The notes under the pieces were generated by a model. That model did not search any database. It was not told the origin of the DNA and was given only the letters and a program-made list of their open reading frames with translations. A stretch of 7,129 nucleotides of DNA from Candidatus Curtissbacteria bacterium (GTDB lineage: Bacteria > Patescibacteriota > Microgenomatia > Curtissbacterales > GWA2-41-24): NCBI GenBank assembly GCA_016187105.1, contig JACPKK010000039.1:1-7129 (forward strand), read 5' to 3'. Both the position numbers and the translations under genes were made by a program. Shown here one piece after another: positions 1 through 6,161 of the stretch; position 1 is the stretch's first letter, and every line of letters starts with the position of its first letter.

Positions 1-373
1 CCTCTAAATCTTCCTTTTGGCCGCTGTTTATTTGTTTTTTGTCCTCCTCGTTTTCGAGCCAAAAGATGCGCGAGCTGGAGGCCAAAACTTGACCGTTCCT
101 GTCAAAAATCTTGCCTCGCGGCGCCACAATGCCAACCAGCCGTATGCGGTTATTGTCCGCCAGCACCCGGTTTTGGGAACCGGCTACGACCTGAAGGTAA
201 AAAAGCCTTAAAAGAAGAGCACAAACGATAATAAAAACAAGGAGGGCAAAAATTTTGGTCCTAGCCTGGTCTTCTTCGTCACTTTCTAAATCCGGGCTAA
301 ACTTAAACCGCCCGACTCTCTCACTCGAAATGGCACTATCCGCGCCAAGCAGATGCAGCTTTTTCTTTTTCAT
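1..373 (-). CDS. mrdA: Penicillin-binding protein 2 (MrdA-type), N-terminal part, cut by window edge
   Basis: The first 124 codons of a class B penicillin-binding protein, the peptidoglycan transpeptidase of the cell-elongation complex that works with MreB. The visible part has a lysine-rich start (MKKKK), a charged cytoplasmic stretch to about residue 40, and one membrane anchor at about residues 41-58. Then comes the typical PBP2 start of the periplasmic pedestal: LRLFYLQV (55-62), LADNNRIR (71-78), and APRGKIFDRNG (84-94) followed by LASS. The NNRIR and PRG-I-DRNG blocks are hallmarks of the PBP dimerisation region. The catalytic SxxK, SxN and KTG motifs would lie beyond base 1 and cannot be checked. 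The start is ATG at 373-371, 9 nt after the mreB stop, so it is very likely cotranscribed with mreB. No Shine-Dalgarno is visible. FtsI or another class B PBP is the alternative; the mreB neighbour and the RLFYLQV...NNRIR spacing favour PBP2. Confidence 0.88.
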   Translation of the reverse strand, partial: MKKKKLHLLGADSAISSERVGRFKFSPDLESDEEDQARTKIFALLVFIIVCALLLRLFYLQVVAGSQNRVLADNNRIRLVGIVAPRGKIFDRNGQVLASSSRIFWLENEEDKKQINSGQKEDLE

Positions 374-382
374 CTGAACATT

Positions 383-1432
383 TTAGATCTTGGAAATCGC
401 CACTTTTTTCAAAAGTTCCGGCTCATCAAGCAGTTTGGCGCAGCCCGAAACTACACAATTTAGGGGCTCGTCGGCTAAAGTTGTCGGCATCTTCGTCTCC
501 TGCGATATTAGCCTAGCCAAGCCATAAATTAACGCACCGCCTCCGCAAAGAATAATCCCCCGCTCGGCAATATCGGAGGATAGCTCCGGCGGCGTATCCA
601 AAACCACCTCTTTTATCGCCAAAACAATTGTCGAAATAGCGCCAGACAAAGCCTCCCTAATCTCGACCGACGTTACCTTGACCGACCTTGGCAAGCCTTT
701 TTCCAGGTCGCGCCCCCGCACGATCATTTCTTTTTCAATCGAAATTGGCACAGCGCTCCCAAGTAGCACCTTTAATTCCTCGGCCGTTTTCTCCCCAATC
801 AAAAGCCCCCAGCGCGACCTGACATAACTTATGATTTCCCTTTCCATCGCATCCCCGGCAACTTTTAGGGATTTGCCAACCACAATACCCCCCAAAGAAA
901 TCACCGCAACCTCGCAAGTCCCGCCGCCAATATCCACAATCATCGAACCAACTGGCTCCCAAACCTCCACGCCTGCCCCAATCGCCGCCGCCATCGGTTC
1001 CTCGACTAGGTAAACTTCGCGCGCGCCCGATGCCCAGGCCGCATCGCCAACCGCCCGCCTTTCAACCTCCGATGTTTGCGTCGGCACGCCGATAATAATT
1101 TTGGGTCGGGGAATTGAAATGCTTTTGCCCGGCCGCTCGTGCACTTTGTGCACAAAGTGCGACATCATCGCTAAAGTCGTATCAAAATCACAAACCACAC
1201 CGTCCCGAAGCGGCCGCACCGCCTCGATATTTTTCGGGGTCCGGCCGACCATTCTTTTGGCCTCCTGCCCGATTGCCAAAACTTTCTTCGTCTTTCTGTT
1301 TTGGGCCACAATCGAAGGCTCACGGATAACTATTCCTTTACCGCGCACATAAACAAGCGTATTGGCCGTACCTAAATCTATGCCTAAATCAAGGGAAAAT
1401 TTACCTAAGATATTATCTAAAACCGGAATCAT
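383..1432 (-). CDS. mreB: Rod shape-determining protein MreB (actin-like)
   Basis: A 349-residue bacterial actin that forms membrane-bound filaments and positions the peptidoglycan elongation machinery. Length and motifs are normal for the family: phosphate-1 loop DLGTANT at residues 19-25, VGRTP at 62-66, GVPT at 115-118, the EEPMAAAIG helix at 144-152 holding the expected catalytic glutamate, phosphate-2 loop DIGGGT at 167-172, and adenosine-binding CGGGALIYGL at 296-305. The first dozen residues (MIPVLDNILGKF) could form a short amphipathic membrane-binding helix; this is inferred. The start is ATG at 1432-1430, with a -10 box ending 14 nt upstream, so the mRNA leader is very short and lacks a Shine-Dalgarno. 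A PBP2 gene follows after 9 nt. mreC and mreD, which usually follow mreB, are absent between them. A perfect 20-bp palindrome lies inside the gene at residues about 92-98. Identification is secure. Confidence 0.97.
   Translation of the reverse strand: MIPVLDNILGKFSLDLGIDLGTANTLVYVRGKGIVIREPSIVAQNRKTKKVLAIGQEAKRMVGRTPKNIEAVRPLRDGVVCDFDTTLAMMSHFVHKVHERPGKSISIPRPKIIIGVPTQTSEVERRAVGDAAWASGAREVYLVEEPMAAAIGAGVEVWEPVGSMIVDIGGGTCEVAVISLGGIVVGKSLKVAGDAMEREIISYVRSRWGLLIGEKTAEELKVLLGSAVPISIEKEMIVRGRDLEKGLPRSVKVTSVEIREALSGAISTIVLAIKEVVLDTPPELSSDIAERGIILCGGGALIYGLARLISQETKMPTTLADEPLNCVVSGCAKLLDEPELLKKVAISKI
1141..1160. repeat. Perfect 20-bp palindrome inside mreB
   Basis: GCACTTTGTG followed directly by its exact reverse complement CACAAAGTGC, centred on an ApaLI-type GTGCAC. 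On the mreB strand it encodes HFVHKVH, which fits the moderately conserved helix (L-x-x-F-I-x-K-V-H in many MreBs). It may therefore be coding constraint plus chance, or a binding site for a dyad-symmetric protein. Confidence 0.85.
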
Positions 1433-1526
1433 TGGAAGGCGAAAAGAGTATACAAAGATTTGCCGGGTGTGACAACTATGCTAACATCTTTCTCGTGGGC
1501 CACAAAATCATTCCCGTCTTAGATAA
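1413..1526. repeat. Imperfect inverted repeat at the two divergent gene starts
   Basis: The first 20 nt of mreB (1432 to 1413, minus strand) match plus-strand 1507-1526 at 17 of 20 positions, starting ATGATTCCGG versus ATCATTCCCG. All three mismatches fall in third codon positions, so the arms translate as MIPVLDN (MreB) and IIPVLDK (start of the divergent membrane protein). The 74-bp spacer holds the mreB promoter. Confidence 0.6.
1447..1475 (-). promoter_or_regulatory. Sigma70-type promoter of mreB-PBP2
   Basis: Read on the minus strand, -35 box TTGTCA (1475-1470), a spacer of exactly 17 nt, and -10 box TATACT (1452-1447). Each box differs from consensus (TTGACA, TATAAT) at one position. 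The -10 ends 14 nt before the mreB ATG, so transcription starting about 7 nt downstream gives a leader of only about 7-8 nt. The promoter lies inside the longest possible frame of the divergent gene (TTG at 1432), an argument for a later start of that gene. Start-site mapping has not been done. Confidence 0.75.
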
Positions 1527-3585
1527 ACTCATCTGGTTTACGCTGTTAACTTCGGTTGTCCTAACTCCTCTCCTTTTCTCAACCGCAGGTACCGAGCTTT
1601 TCGAAATCCCCAAAATGTTTATCGTTTATCTGTCCGCCGTTTTGCTTTTGGTGCTGACTTCCCTAAAATTTATCGCTCAAGGCAAAATCCAAATCCCCGA
1701 AAACGTAGTTTTCTTTTCCCTTCTCGCGTTTGTTGCTATCCAGATTGTCTCAACCCTAACTTCAATCGATAAATTTACTTCCGTCTTCGGCTACCCCACC
1801 CGTTTAAACGGCGGCCTCCTCTCACAATTTGCCTATTTGATTATTTTTACCGCCGCCCTCGTCAACCTTAATTTCCAAAAAGCCCAAAAACTGCTTCTCA
1901 CAATGATTGCCGCCGCTTTTGCCGTCGCTCTCTGGGGCATCCCCGGCCATTTTGGCTACGACCCTAATTGTTTAGTCCTCACCGGCAAACTAAATGCCGC
2001 CTGCTGGCAAAAAGAATTTGATCCGACCGCCAGAATTTTCTCCACCCTTGGCCAGCCTAACTGGCTCGCTTCATTCATGGTCATGATAATCCCCCTTGCC
2101 TTGTCTCTTCTTTTAATTTCTAAAAAGGGCTCTCGCCTCCTGCCTTTTGCCATCATCGCTGCGCTGATTTTGGCACTTCTATTTACAAGTTCCATCTCCG
2201 GACTCCTCGGCCTGGCTGTCGCCGTCTTAATTTTTTCAGCCACGATCGGCACTAAACTGATCAGAAAAAACTTTAAGATCTTTCTTGCTGCAGCGATTCT
2301 CACGGCACTTGTCCTTGTCGGCTCCGGTGCAACTCTAAGGTCGCGAATCGCCGAAGCTTTGGCAAAACCCCAATCTGTTAAGGCAAACGCCGGCACGCCA
2401 TCCGGGCAAATCCGCTTAATCGTTTGGCAAGGCGCCGGTGCCGCTTTCAAAACCAGACCGCTTCTAGGTTTCGGCCCGGAAACTTTTATCTATTCCTACT
2501 ACCGGTTTCGCCCCGAGTCCCATAACGCCACAAGCGAATGGAATTTTTACTACAACAAAGCCCACAACGAATTCTTAAATTACGCCGCCAATACCGGAAT
2601 TTTAGGACTCGGCGCTTACTTAATCTTTCTCGGCGCAGCTTTCTTCGAACTTTTTAAAATTTCCAAGGCGGGTGGCAGTCGTGGAGGGGTTCCCGACCTG
2701 CCTGCCGGCAGGCAAGGCAGCGCGCAGTCGATCAAACAAAATCAATCATTCGGATCGAGTATCACGTCGACGAGCACTGGCGGGCCGCCGAAGGCGAGCC
2801 TCGCTTCCAGCGGGGAGGAAACTCTCGACAGGACCCGAACCCCAAATCACCGCGCCATTTTTGCCAAAGCCGCAATCGCAGGGGTAGCGGGGTATCTCGT
2901 GACCGTCTTTTTTGGCTTTTCGATAGTCGCCACCCAGCTTTTTATGTTCTTGCAAATCGCCATTATCCTTGCCATGGCCGGTCCCCCGCTAAAAACAATC
3001 AACTTAAGAATGGGCAACCTCGCCCAAAAAGCTGCTGCTGCCGTGGTCCTTGCCGCCGGCGTTTGGCTTACCGTTTTCGTCCTGCGTCTTTACACCGCCG
3101 ACGTCCTCGCAGCCCGCGCCAGAAGTCTTGCAAGACTCGAGCCGTTTGCTAGCGCCATCTCTTTTTTCCCGGGCCAAAATCCTTTTTATCTATCCGAGTA
3201 CTCTTACGTCCTGGCTGTTTACGCAAGCGAAAGCAAAGATCCTAATGTTGCCAAGATCTTAGAAGACCAAGCGGCCGCAGAAAGCCAAAAAGCCCTATCG
3301 CTGTCACCCAATAACATTCTAGTGCTACGCAAAGTAAGCCAAACTTATGAGGAACTTTCGCAAAACAACCCTGCCTACAAAATTAAACTGTTAGAGTTAA
3401 ATAAAAGAGAGACAGAGCTTGCCCCTACCGATCCGTCCGGCTTTCTCAATCTGGCAAAAGCTCAGCTTGGTCTTGGCAAAAATCAGGCTGCACTCAAATC
3501 ATTAGGGAAAGCCGTTGACCTAAAGCCGGATTACCAAGAAGCGCGTGGGCTACTTGATCAAACCCAAGGTAAAAAGCTACAATGA
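1495..3585 (+). CDS. O-antigen ligase/polymerase-like membrane protein with C-terminal TPR repeats
   Basis: About 696 residues. Roughly ten or more hydrophobic segments run from residue 13 to about 530. The Wzy_C (O-antigen ligase) signature surrounds AHNEFLNYAANTGILGLG, with its HN at 357-358, preceded by GFGPETF. Such proteins join or polymerise lipid-linked glycans on the outer face of the membrane; substrate and exact reaction cannot be read from sequence. The C-terminus, from about residue 590, holds at least two TPR-like units (ALSLSPNN, AVDLKPDY), probably extracytoplasmic. Residues about 390-452 are a low-complexity insert that does not look native (separate entry). Start choice: the frame is open back to TTG 1432, but that would overlap the mreB promoter and share a base with the mreB start codon. 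GTG 1495 gives a short tail before the first membrane segment. A TATGCT box (1477-1482) 12 nt upstream could be its -10, but no good -35 is seen. The stop is TGA. Confidence 0.82.
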   Translation: MGHKIIPVLDKLIWFTLLTSVVLTPLLFSTAGTELFEIPKMFIVYLSAVLLLVLTSLKFIAQGKIQIPENVVFFSLLAFVAIQIVSTLTSIDKFTSVFGYPTRLNGGLLSQFAYLIIFTAALVNLNFQKAQKLLLTMIAAAFAVALWGIPGHFGYDPNCLVLTGKLNAACWQKEFDPTARIFSTLGQPNWLASFMVMIIPLALSLLLISKKGSRLLPFAIIAALILALLFTSSISGLLGLAVAVLIFSATIGTKLIRKNFKIFLAAAILTALVLVGSGATLRSRIAEALAKPQSVKANAGTPSGQIRLIVWQGAGAAFKTRPLLGFGPETFIYSYYRFRPESHNATSEWNFYYNKAHNEFLNYAANTGILGLGAYLIFLGAAFFELFKISKAGGSRGGVPDLPAGRQGSAQSIKQNQSFGSSITSTSTGGPPKASLASSGEETLDRTRTPNHRAIFAKAAIAGVAGYLVTVFFGFSIVATQLFMFLQIAIILAMAGPPLKTINLRMGNLAQKAAAAVVLAAGVWLTVFVLRLYTADVLAARARSLARLEPFASAISFFPGQNPFYLSEYSYVLAVYASESKDPNVAKILEDQAAAESQKALSLSPNNILVLRKVSQTYEELSQNNPAYKIKLLELNKRETELAPTDPSGFLNLAKAQLGLGKNQAALKSLGKAVDLKPDYQEARGLLDQTQGKKLQ
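2664..2850. repeat. In-frame repeat-derived insert in the ligase-like gene
   Basis: About 187 nt between a membrane segment ending FFELFKISK and the next starting HRAIFAKAAIAG. It is richer in G and C than its surroundings and encodes Gly/Ser/Thr/Pro-rich sequence without hydrophobic pattern. It contains the perfect 16-bp palindrome TGCCTGCCGGCAGGCA (2699-2714), read as LPAGRQ, a peptide I recall as recurring in Patescibacteria proteins from dispersed palindromes. A second GC-rich stretch with near-palindromic GCGAGCCTCGC lies at about 2790-2815. The frame stays open. Exact borders are estimates. Confidence 0.6.
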
Positions 3586-3707
3586 CGCCAGTCATAATAA
3601 TTTTAAATTTACAATTTTAAATTTTCATTGAATTTTAAATGTTTAAAAATTTTCAAATTTAGTCATTGATTAAAAATTAGAAATTAAAAATTAAAAATTT
3701 ATTGGCC
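3586..3707. other. AT-rich spacer with degenerate repeats between ligase-like gene and glyA
   Basis: No gene is seen. A small stem, ATGAC-GCCA-GTCAT (3582-3595), overlaps the upstream stop codon and is followed by AATAATTTT; it could be a weak terminator but has only 5 bp. The rest is almost pure A/T, with recurring words AATTTTAAAT (three times), CATTGA (twice) and AAATTAAAAATT in tandem just before glyA. It looks like degenerate repeat DNA. No promoter with both boxes near consensus was found, although glyA transcription probably begins here or upstream. Confidence 0.5.
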
Positions 3708-5027
3708 ATGCAACTTTCAAAAACAGACCCCCAAATTTATAAACTCATAAAAGATGAGGAAAAAAGACAGCGCGACGTCCTCGAAATGATTCCTTCGGAA
3801 AACTACACCTCGCGCGCCGTCATGGAGGCGATGGCTACAGTGCTAACTAACAAATATTCCGAGGGTTACCCGAAAAAACGCTACTATCAGGGCAACAGGG
3901 TTATCGATGAAGTTGAATCGCTGGCTATTGCGCGCGCCCAAAAATTATTTGGCGTTCCCTATGTTAATGTCCAGCCGCATTCCGGCTCCCCCGCCAATTT
4001 GGCCGTTTATGTTGCGCTTTGCCAACCCTTGAGAGACAAAATCATGGGCCTATCTCTTGCCTTTGGCGGCCACTTAACCCACGGCCAGCCGCAGTCGGCA
4101 ACCGGCCGTTTCTTCAAATCAACCCTCTATGAACTTGGGGAGGATGGCAGGCTGGACTTTGATGCCATCGAAAAGCAAGCTATTCGCGAAAAACCCAAAA
4201 TCATCGTCTGCGGTTTTACCGCTTACCCCAGAACCGTCAACTTTAGGCAATTTGCCCAAATTGCCGATAAAGTCGGCGCCTATCTTCTGGCCGACATTTC
4301 CCATATCACCGGTTTAATTGTCGCCGGTGCCCATCCGTCTCCTGTCCCATACGTCCACATTATTACCACGACAACCCACAAAACCCTTAGAGGCCCCAGA
4401 GGTGCCATGATTATGGTAACCGCCAGAGGCCTAAAAAAAGACCCGGACCTAGGTAAGAAAATCGACAGCGCCGTTATCCCCGGTCTTCAGGGCGGGCCGC
4501 ACGATAACCAGACAGCGGCCATCGCTGTTGCCCTAAAAGAAGCCGCCGCTCCGGCTTTTGTAACTTACGGCAAACAAATTGTTAAAAATGCCAAAACCCT
4601 TGCCTCATCACTTCTTGACTTTGGCTTTGATCTAGTCTCCGGCGGCACCGACAATCACTTAATCTTGATTGATTTAAGAAACAAAGGCGTCAACGGCTCA
4701 ATCGCCGCCATCGCCTTGGAAGTTGCCAATATCGTTGTTAATAAAAATGGCGTGCCCTTTGACACCCAGCCGCCTTTTTACCCTTCGGGCATCCGCCTCG
4801 GCACTCCGGCTATTACAACGCGCGGCATGAAAGAACCCCAAATGAAAAAGGTCGCCGGGTGGATCAACAGAGTTATTGAAGAAGTTAAAAAGGAAAAGAT
4901 GCCAACCGAAAAAGAAGCCCGCAACGAATTTATGAAAGATTTCAAGTCCCGCGTCTATAAAAACAAAAACCATCTAAAAATCGCAACAGAAGTCAAATCC
5001 CTAACCGCAAGGTTTCCAGTCCCTTAA
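3708..5027 (+). CDS. glyA: Serine hydroxymethyltransferase GlyA
   Basis: A cytoplasmic PLP enzyme that converts serine plus tetrahydrofolate to glycine plus 5,10-methylene-tetrahydrofolate. The 439 residues are close to the usual bacterial size (about 415-430). Key residues are present: Glu31 in PSENYTS (the folate-side catalytic glutamate, Glu57 in E. coli), SEGYPKKRYYQGN at 51-63, HSGSPAN at 91-97, GGHLTHG at 120-126, DISHITG with Asp196 and His199 at the cofactor, and the Schiff-base Lys225 in TTTTHKTLRGPRG. IPGLQGGPHDNQTAA and YPSGIRLGTPAITTRG follow. DISH replaces the more usual DMAH, a mild variation. The frame is open two codons further to TTG 3702, but ATG 3708 is chosen because it is a better codon and the protein then starts like its relatives. 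No Shine-Dalgarno is visible. It sits upstream of folD, the next enzyme in one-carbon metabolism, and may be cotranscribed with it across a 191-nt spacer. Confidence 0.97.
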   Translation: MQLSKTDPQIYKLIKDEEKRQRDVLEMIPSENYTSRAVMEAMATVLTNKYSEGYPKKRYYQGNRVIDEVESLAIARAQKLFGVPYVNVQPHSGSPANLAVYVALCQPLRDKIMGLSLAFGGHLTHGQPQSATGRFFKSTLYELGEDGRLDFDAIEKQAIREKPKIIVCGFTAYPRTVNFRQFAQIADKVGAYLLADISHITGLIVAGAHPSPVPYVHIITTTTHKTLRGPRGAMIMVTARGLKKDPDLGKKIDSAVIPGLQGGPHDNQTAAIAVALKEAAAPAFVTYGKQIVKNAKTLASSLLDFGFDLVSGGTDNHLILIDLRNKGVNGSIAAIALEVANIVVNKNGVPFDTQPPFYPSGIRLGTPAITTRGMKEPQMKKVAGWINRVIEEVKKEKMPTEKEARNEFMKDFKSRVYKNKNHLKIATEVKSLTARFPVP

Positions 5028-5100
5028 GACCACCGTCACCAATTTTTTCTTGATGCTGGAGTCGGCGTCTTTGAACTTTCTTAGCAAATTTAGGGAAGCG

Positions 5101-5135
5101 GGAACTGAACCTGAGCTTGTCGAAGGTGAATTTCC
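5101..5135. repeat. Dispersed-type repeat in the glyA-folD spacer
   Basis: An imperfect hairpin whose outer arms, GGAACTGAACCT and AGGTGAATTTCC, match at 9 of 12 positions. They enclose the core ACCTGAGCTTGTCGAAGGT (5109-5127). The core (reverse complement ACCTTCGACAAGCTCAGGT) is a word I recognise from short palindromic repeats scattered through many bacterial genomes. The remainder of the 191-nt spacer (5028-5218) shows no gene, no strong terminator and no clear promoter for folD. Confidence 0.6.
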
Positions 5136-5218
5136 GAGGGCCCTGAATTTGATAAGATTAGTTCAACAGCCGACGAAAGATTCAATGAAAAAATTGTGTA
5201 ACAGCAAATAAAAATAAC

Positions 5219-6058
5219 ATGGCAAAACTACTTGACGGCAAAATCGTCCGCGACAAAATCGCGCAAGATCTAAAATCTAAAATCGAAAATCTACAGGCGC
5301 CACCCCGGCTCGTAATAATCCAGGTTGGCGATAATCCCGAGTCCAACACCTATATCGCCCAAAAAATAAAATTCGGCGAAAAAATCGGCGCTAACGTCAA
5401 ATACCTCAAGTTGCCTGGCGATGTCACAGAAAAAACTCTCAACTTTCAACTCTCAACTTTCAACTCTGAAAAGTCTATAAACGGCATCATTGTCCAGCTC
5501 CCAATTCCCGAAAATCTCGATAAAGACAAAATCATCGAATCAATCAACCCGGCAAAAGACGTCGACGGTCTTCACTCCGTAAACTTTAAAAAACTTATGG
5601 AAAACGACCCGACCGGTTTTGTCCCAGCAACCACCAAAGGCGTTCTAACCCTGCTCGACCATTACAAAATCAACCCTGCCGGCAAACATGTTGTTGTCGT
5701 CGGCCGCTCATCATTGGTTGGCAAACCAACCGCCCTTGCCTTTTTGAATCTTGATGCCACCGTTACCGTCTGCCACTCCAAAACTCAAAATATGGAACGC
5801 TTAACCAAAACCGCCGATATCATAATTTCCGCCGTCGGCAAACCCGGTTTAATTACCAAAAACCACATCAGCCCGGGTCAGACGATTATTGATGTCGGCA
5901 CAACCGTTGTCGATGGCAAACTAAAAGGCGATGTTACTGCGGGCGAAGTAGAAAAAATTGTCGATTGGATTTCCCCTGTCCCCGGCGGCGTCGGCCCCAT
6001 GACCGTCGCCTCTCTTTTCCAAAACCTCCTCCAGGCCTACCAAAACCAAAATGATTAA
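5219..6058 (+). CDS. folD: Bifunctional methylenetetrahydrofolate dehydrogenase / methenyltetrahydrofolate cyclohydrolase FolD
   Basis: A cytoplasmic enzyme that oxidises 5,10-methylene-THF with NAD(P) and hydrolyses the product to 10-formyl-THF, the donor for purine synthesis and initiator-tRNA formylation. The 279 residues are typical of the family (about 280-300). The catalytic signature SNTYIAQK carries Tyr45 and Lys49. GIIVQLPIP (89-97) supplies the active-site Gln93, KDVDGLH (113-119) the folate-side Asp116, GRSSLVGKP (162-170) the nucleotide-binding loop, and PVPGGVGPMT (253-262) the C-terminal signature. Residues 72-83 are encoded partly by a 14-bp tandem repeat, yet the spacing to GIIVQLPIP matches E. 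coli FolD, so function should be intact. The start ATG has no Shine-Dalgarno upstream. It uses the product of GlyA, encoded just upstream. Confidence 0.97.
   Translation: MAKLLDGKIVRDKIAQDLKSKIENLQAPPRLVIIQVGDNPESNTYIAQKIKFGEKIGANVKYLKLPGDVTEKTLNFQLSTFNSEKSINGIIVQLPIPENLDKDKIIESINPAKDVDGLHSVNFKKLMENDPTGFVPATTKGVLTLLDHYKINPAGKHVVVVGRSSLVGKPTALAFLNLDATVTVCHSKTQNMERLTKTADIIISAVGKPGLITKNHISPGQTIIDVGTTVVDGKLKGDVTAGEVEKIVDWISPVPGGVGPMTVASLFQNLLQAYQNQND
5436..5467. repeat. 14-bp tandem repeat inside folD
   Basis: CTCTCAACTTTCAA occurs twice without a gap (5436-5449 and 5450-5463), followed by a partial third copy, CTCT. Because 14 is not a multiple of three, the copies are read in different phases, as LNFQ and then LSTFNS. 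The repeat sits in the variable segment before the GIIVQLPIP core, where sequence is poorly conserved. Confidence 0.85.
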
Positions 6059-6086
6059 GGAAAGAACGGAAGTATTAATTAAAGAT

Positions 6087-6112
6087 AATGCAATGATTTA
6101 AATCATTGCATT
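6087..6112. terminator. Perfect 26-bp palindrome downstream of folD, possible terminator or operator
   Basis: AATGCAATGATTT is followed directly by its exact reverse complement, starting 28 nt after the folD stop. As RNA it forms a stem of about 10-11 bp with a short AU loop. The stem is AT-rich and is followed by CTTCC rather than a T-run, so intrinsic termination is uncertain. A dimeric-protein binding site or a transcript-end stabiliser fits equally well. Confidence 0.45.
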
Positions 6113-6115
6113 CTT

Positions 6116-6154
6116 CCAACCATTTGACCATTAATGATTAACCATTTACGATTA
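6116..6154. repeat. Degenerate ACCATT repeat upstream of the priA-like gene
   Basis: The stretch contains CCATTTGACC, CCATTAATG and CCATTTACGATTA in succession, just before the next start codon. Part of the last word (TTTACGATT) reappears in inverted orientation inside the downstream gene (AATCGTAAA at 6554-6562), so one repeat family seems to occupy both spacer and coding sequence. Confidence 0.45.
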
Positions 6155-6161
6155 GCTCGCC

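Noticed and set aside
17..211. Plus-strand open frame of 64 codons at the left edge
   Set aside because: It is antisense to the clearly recognisable PBP2 N-terminus, whose NNRIR and PRG-I-DRNG motifs are read on the minus strand.
1101..1352. Plus-strand open frames opposite mreB
   Set aside because: They mirror codon structure of mreB and show no domain-like pattern.
1956..2450. Minus-strand open frame of 164 codons inside the ligase-like gene
   Set aside because: It lies opposite membrane segments and the Wzy_C region of the real gene and its translation resembles no family I recognise.
3666..3694. Possible glyA promoter TTGATT-17 nt-AATTAA
   Set aside because: The -10 match is poor and the stretch is nearly pure A/T repeat DNA where such matches are expected by chance.
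4698..4973. Minus-strand frame opposite the 3' end of glyA
   Set aside because: The sense strand encodes conserved SHMT sequence throughout, so this is a shadow.
5021..5048. Possible intrinsic terminator after glyA ending in TTTTTT (5043-5048)
   Set aside because: The only stem found upstream is about 5 bp (GGTTT with AGACC, one wobble pair), with an 11-nt loop and a gap before the T-run.
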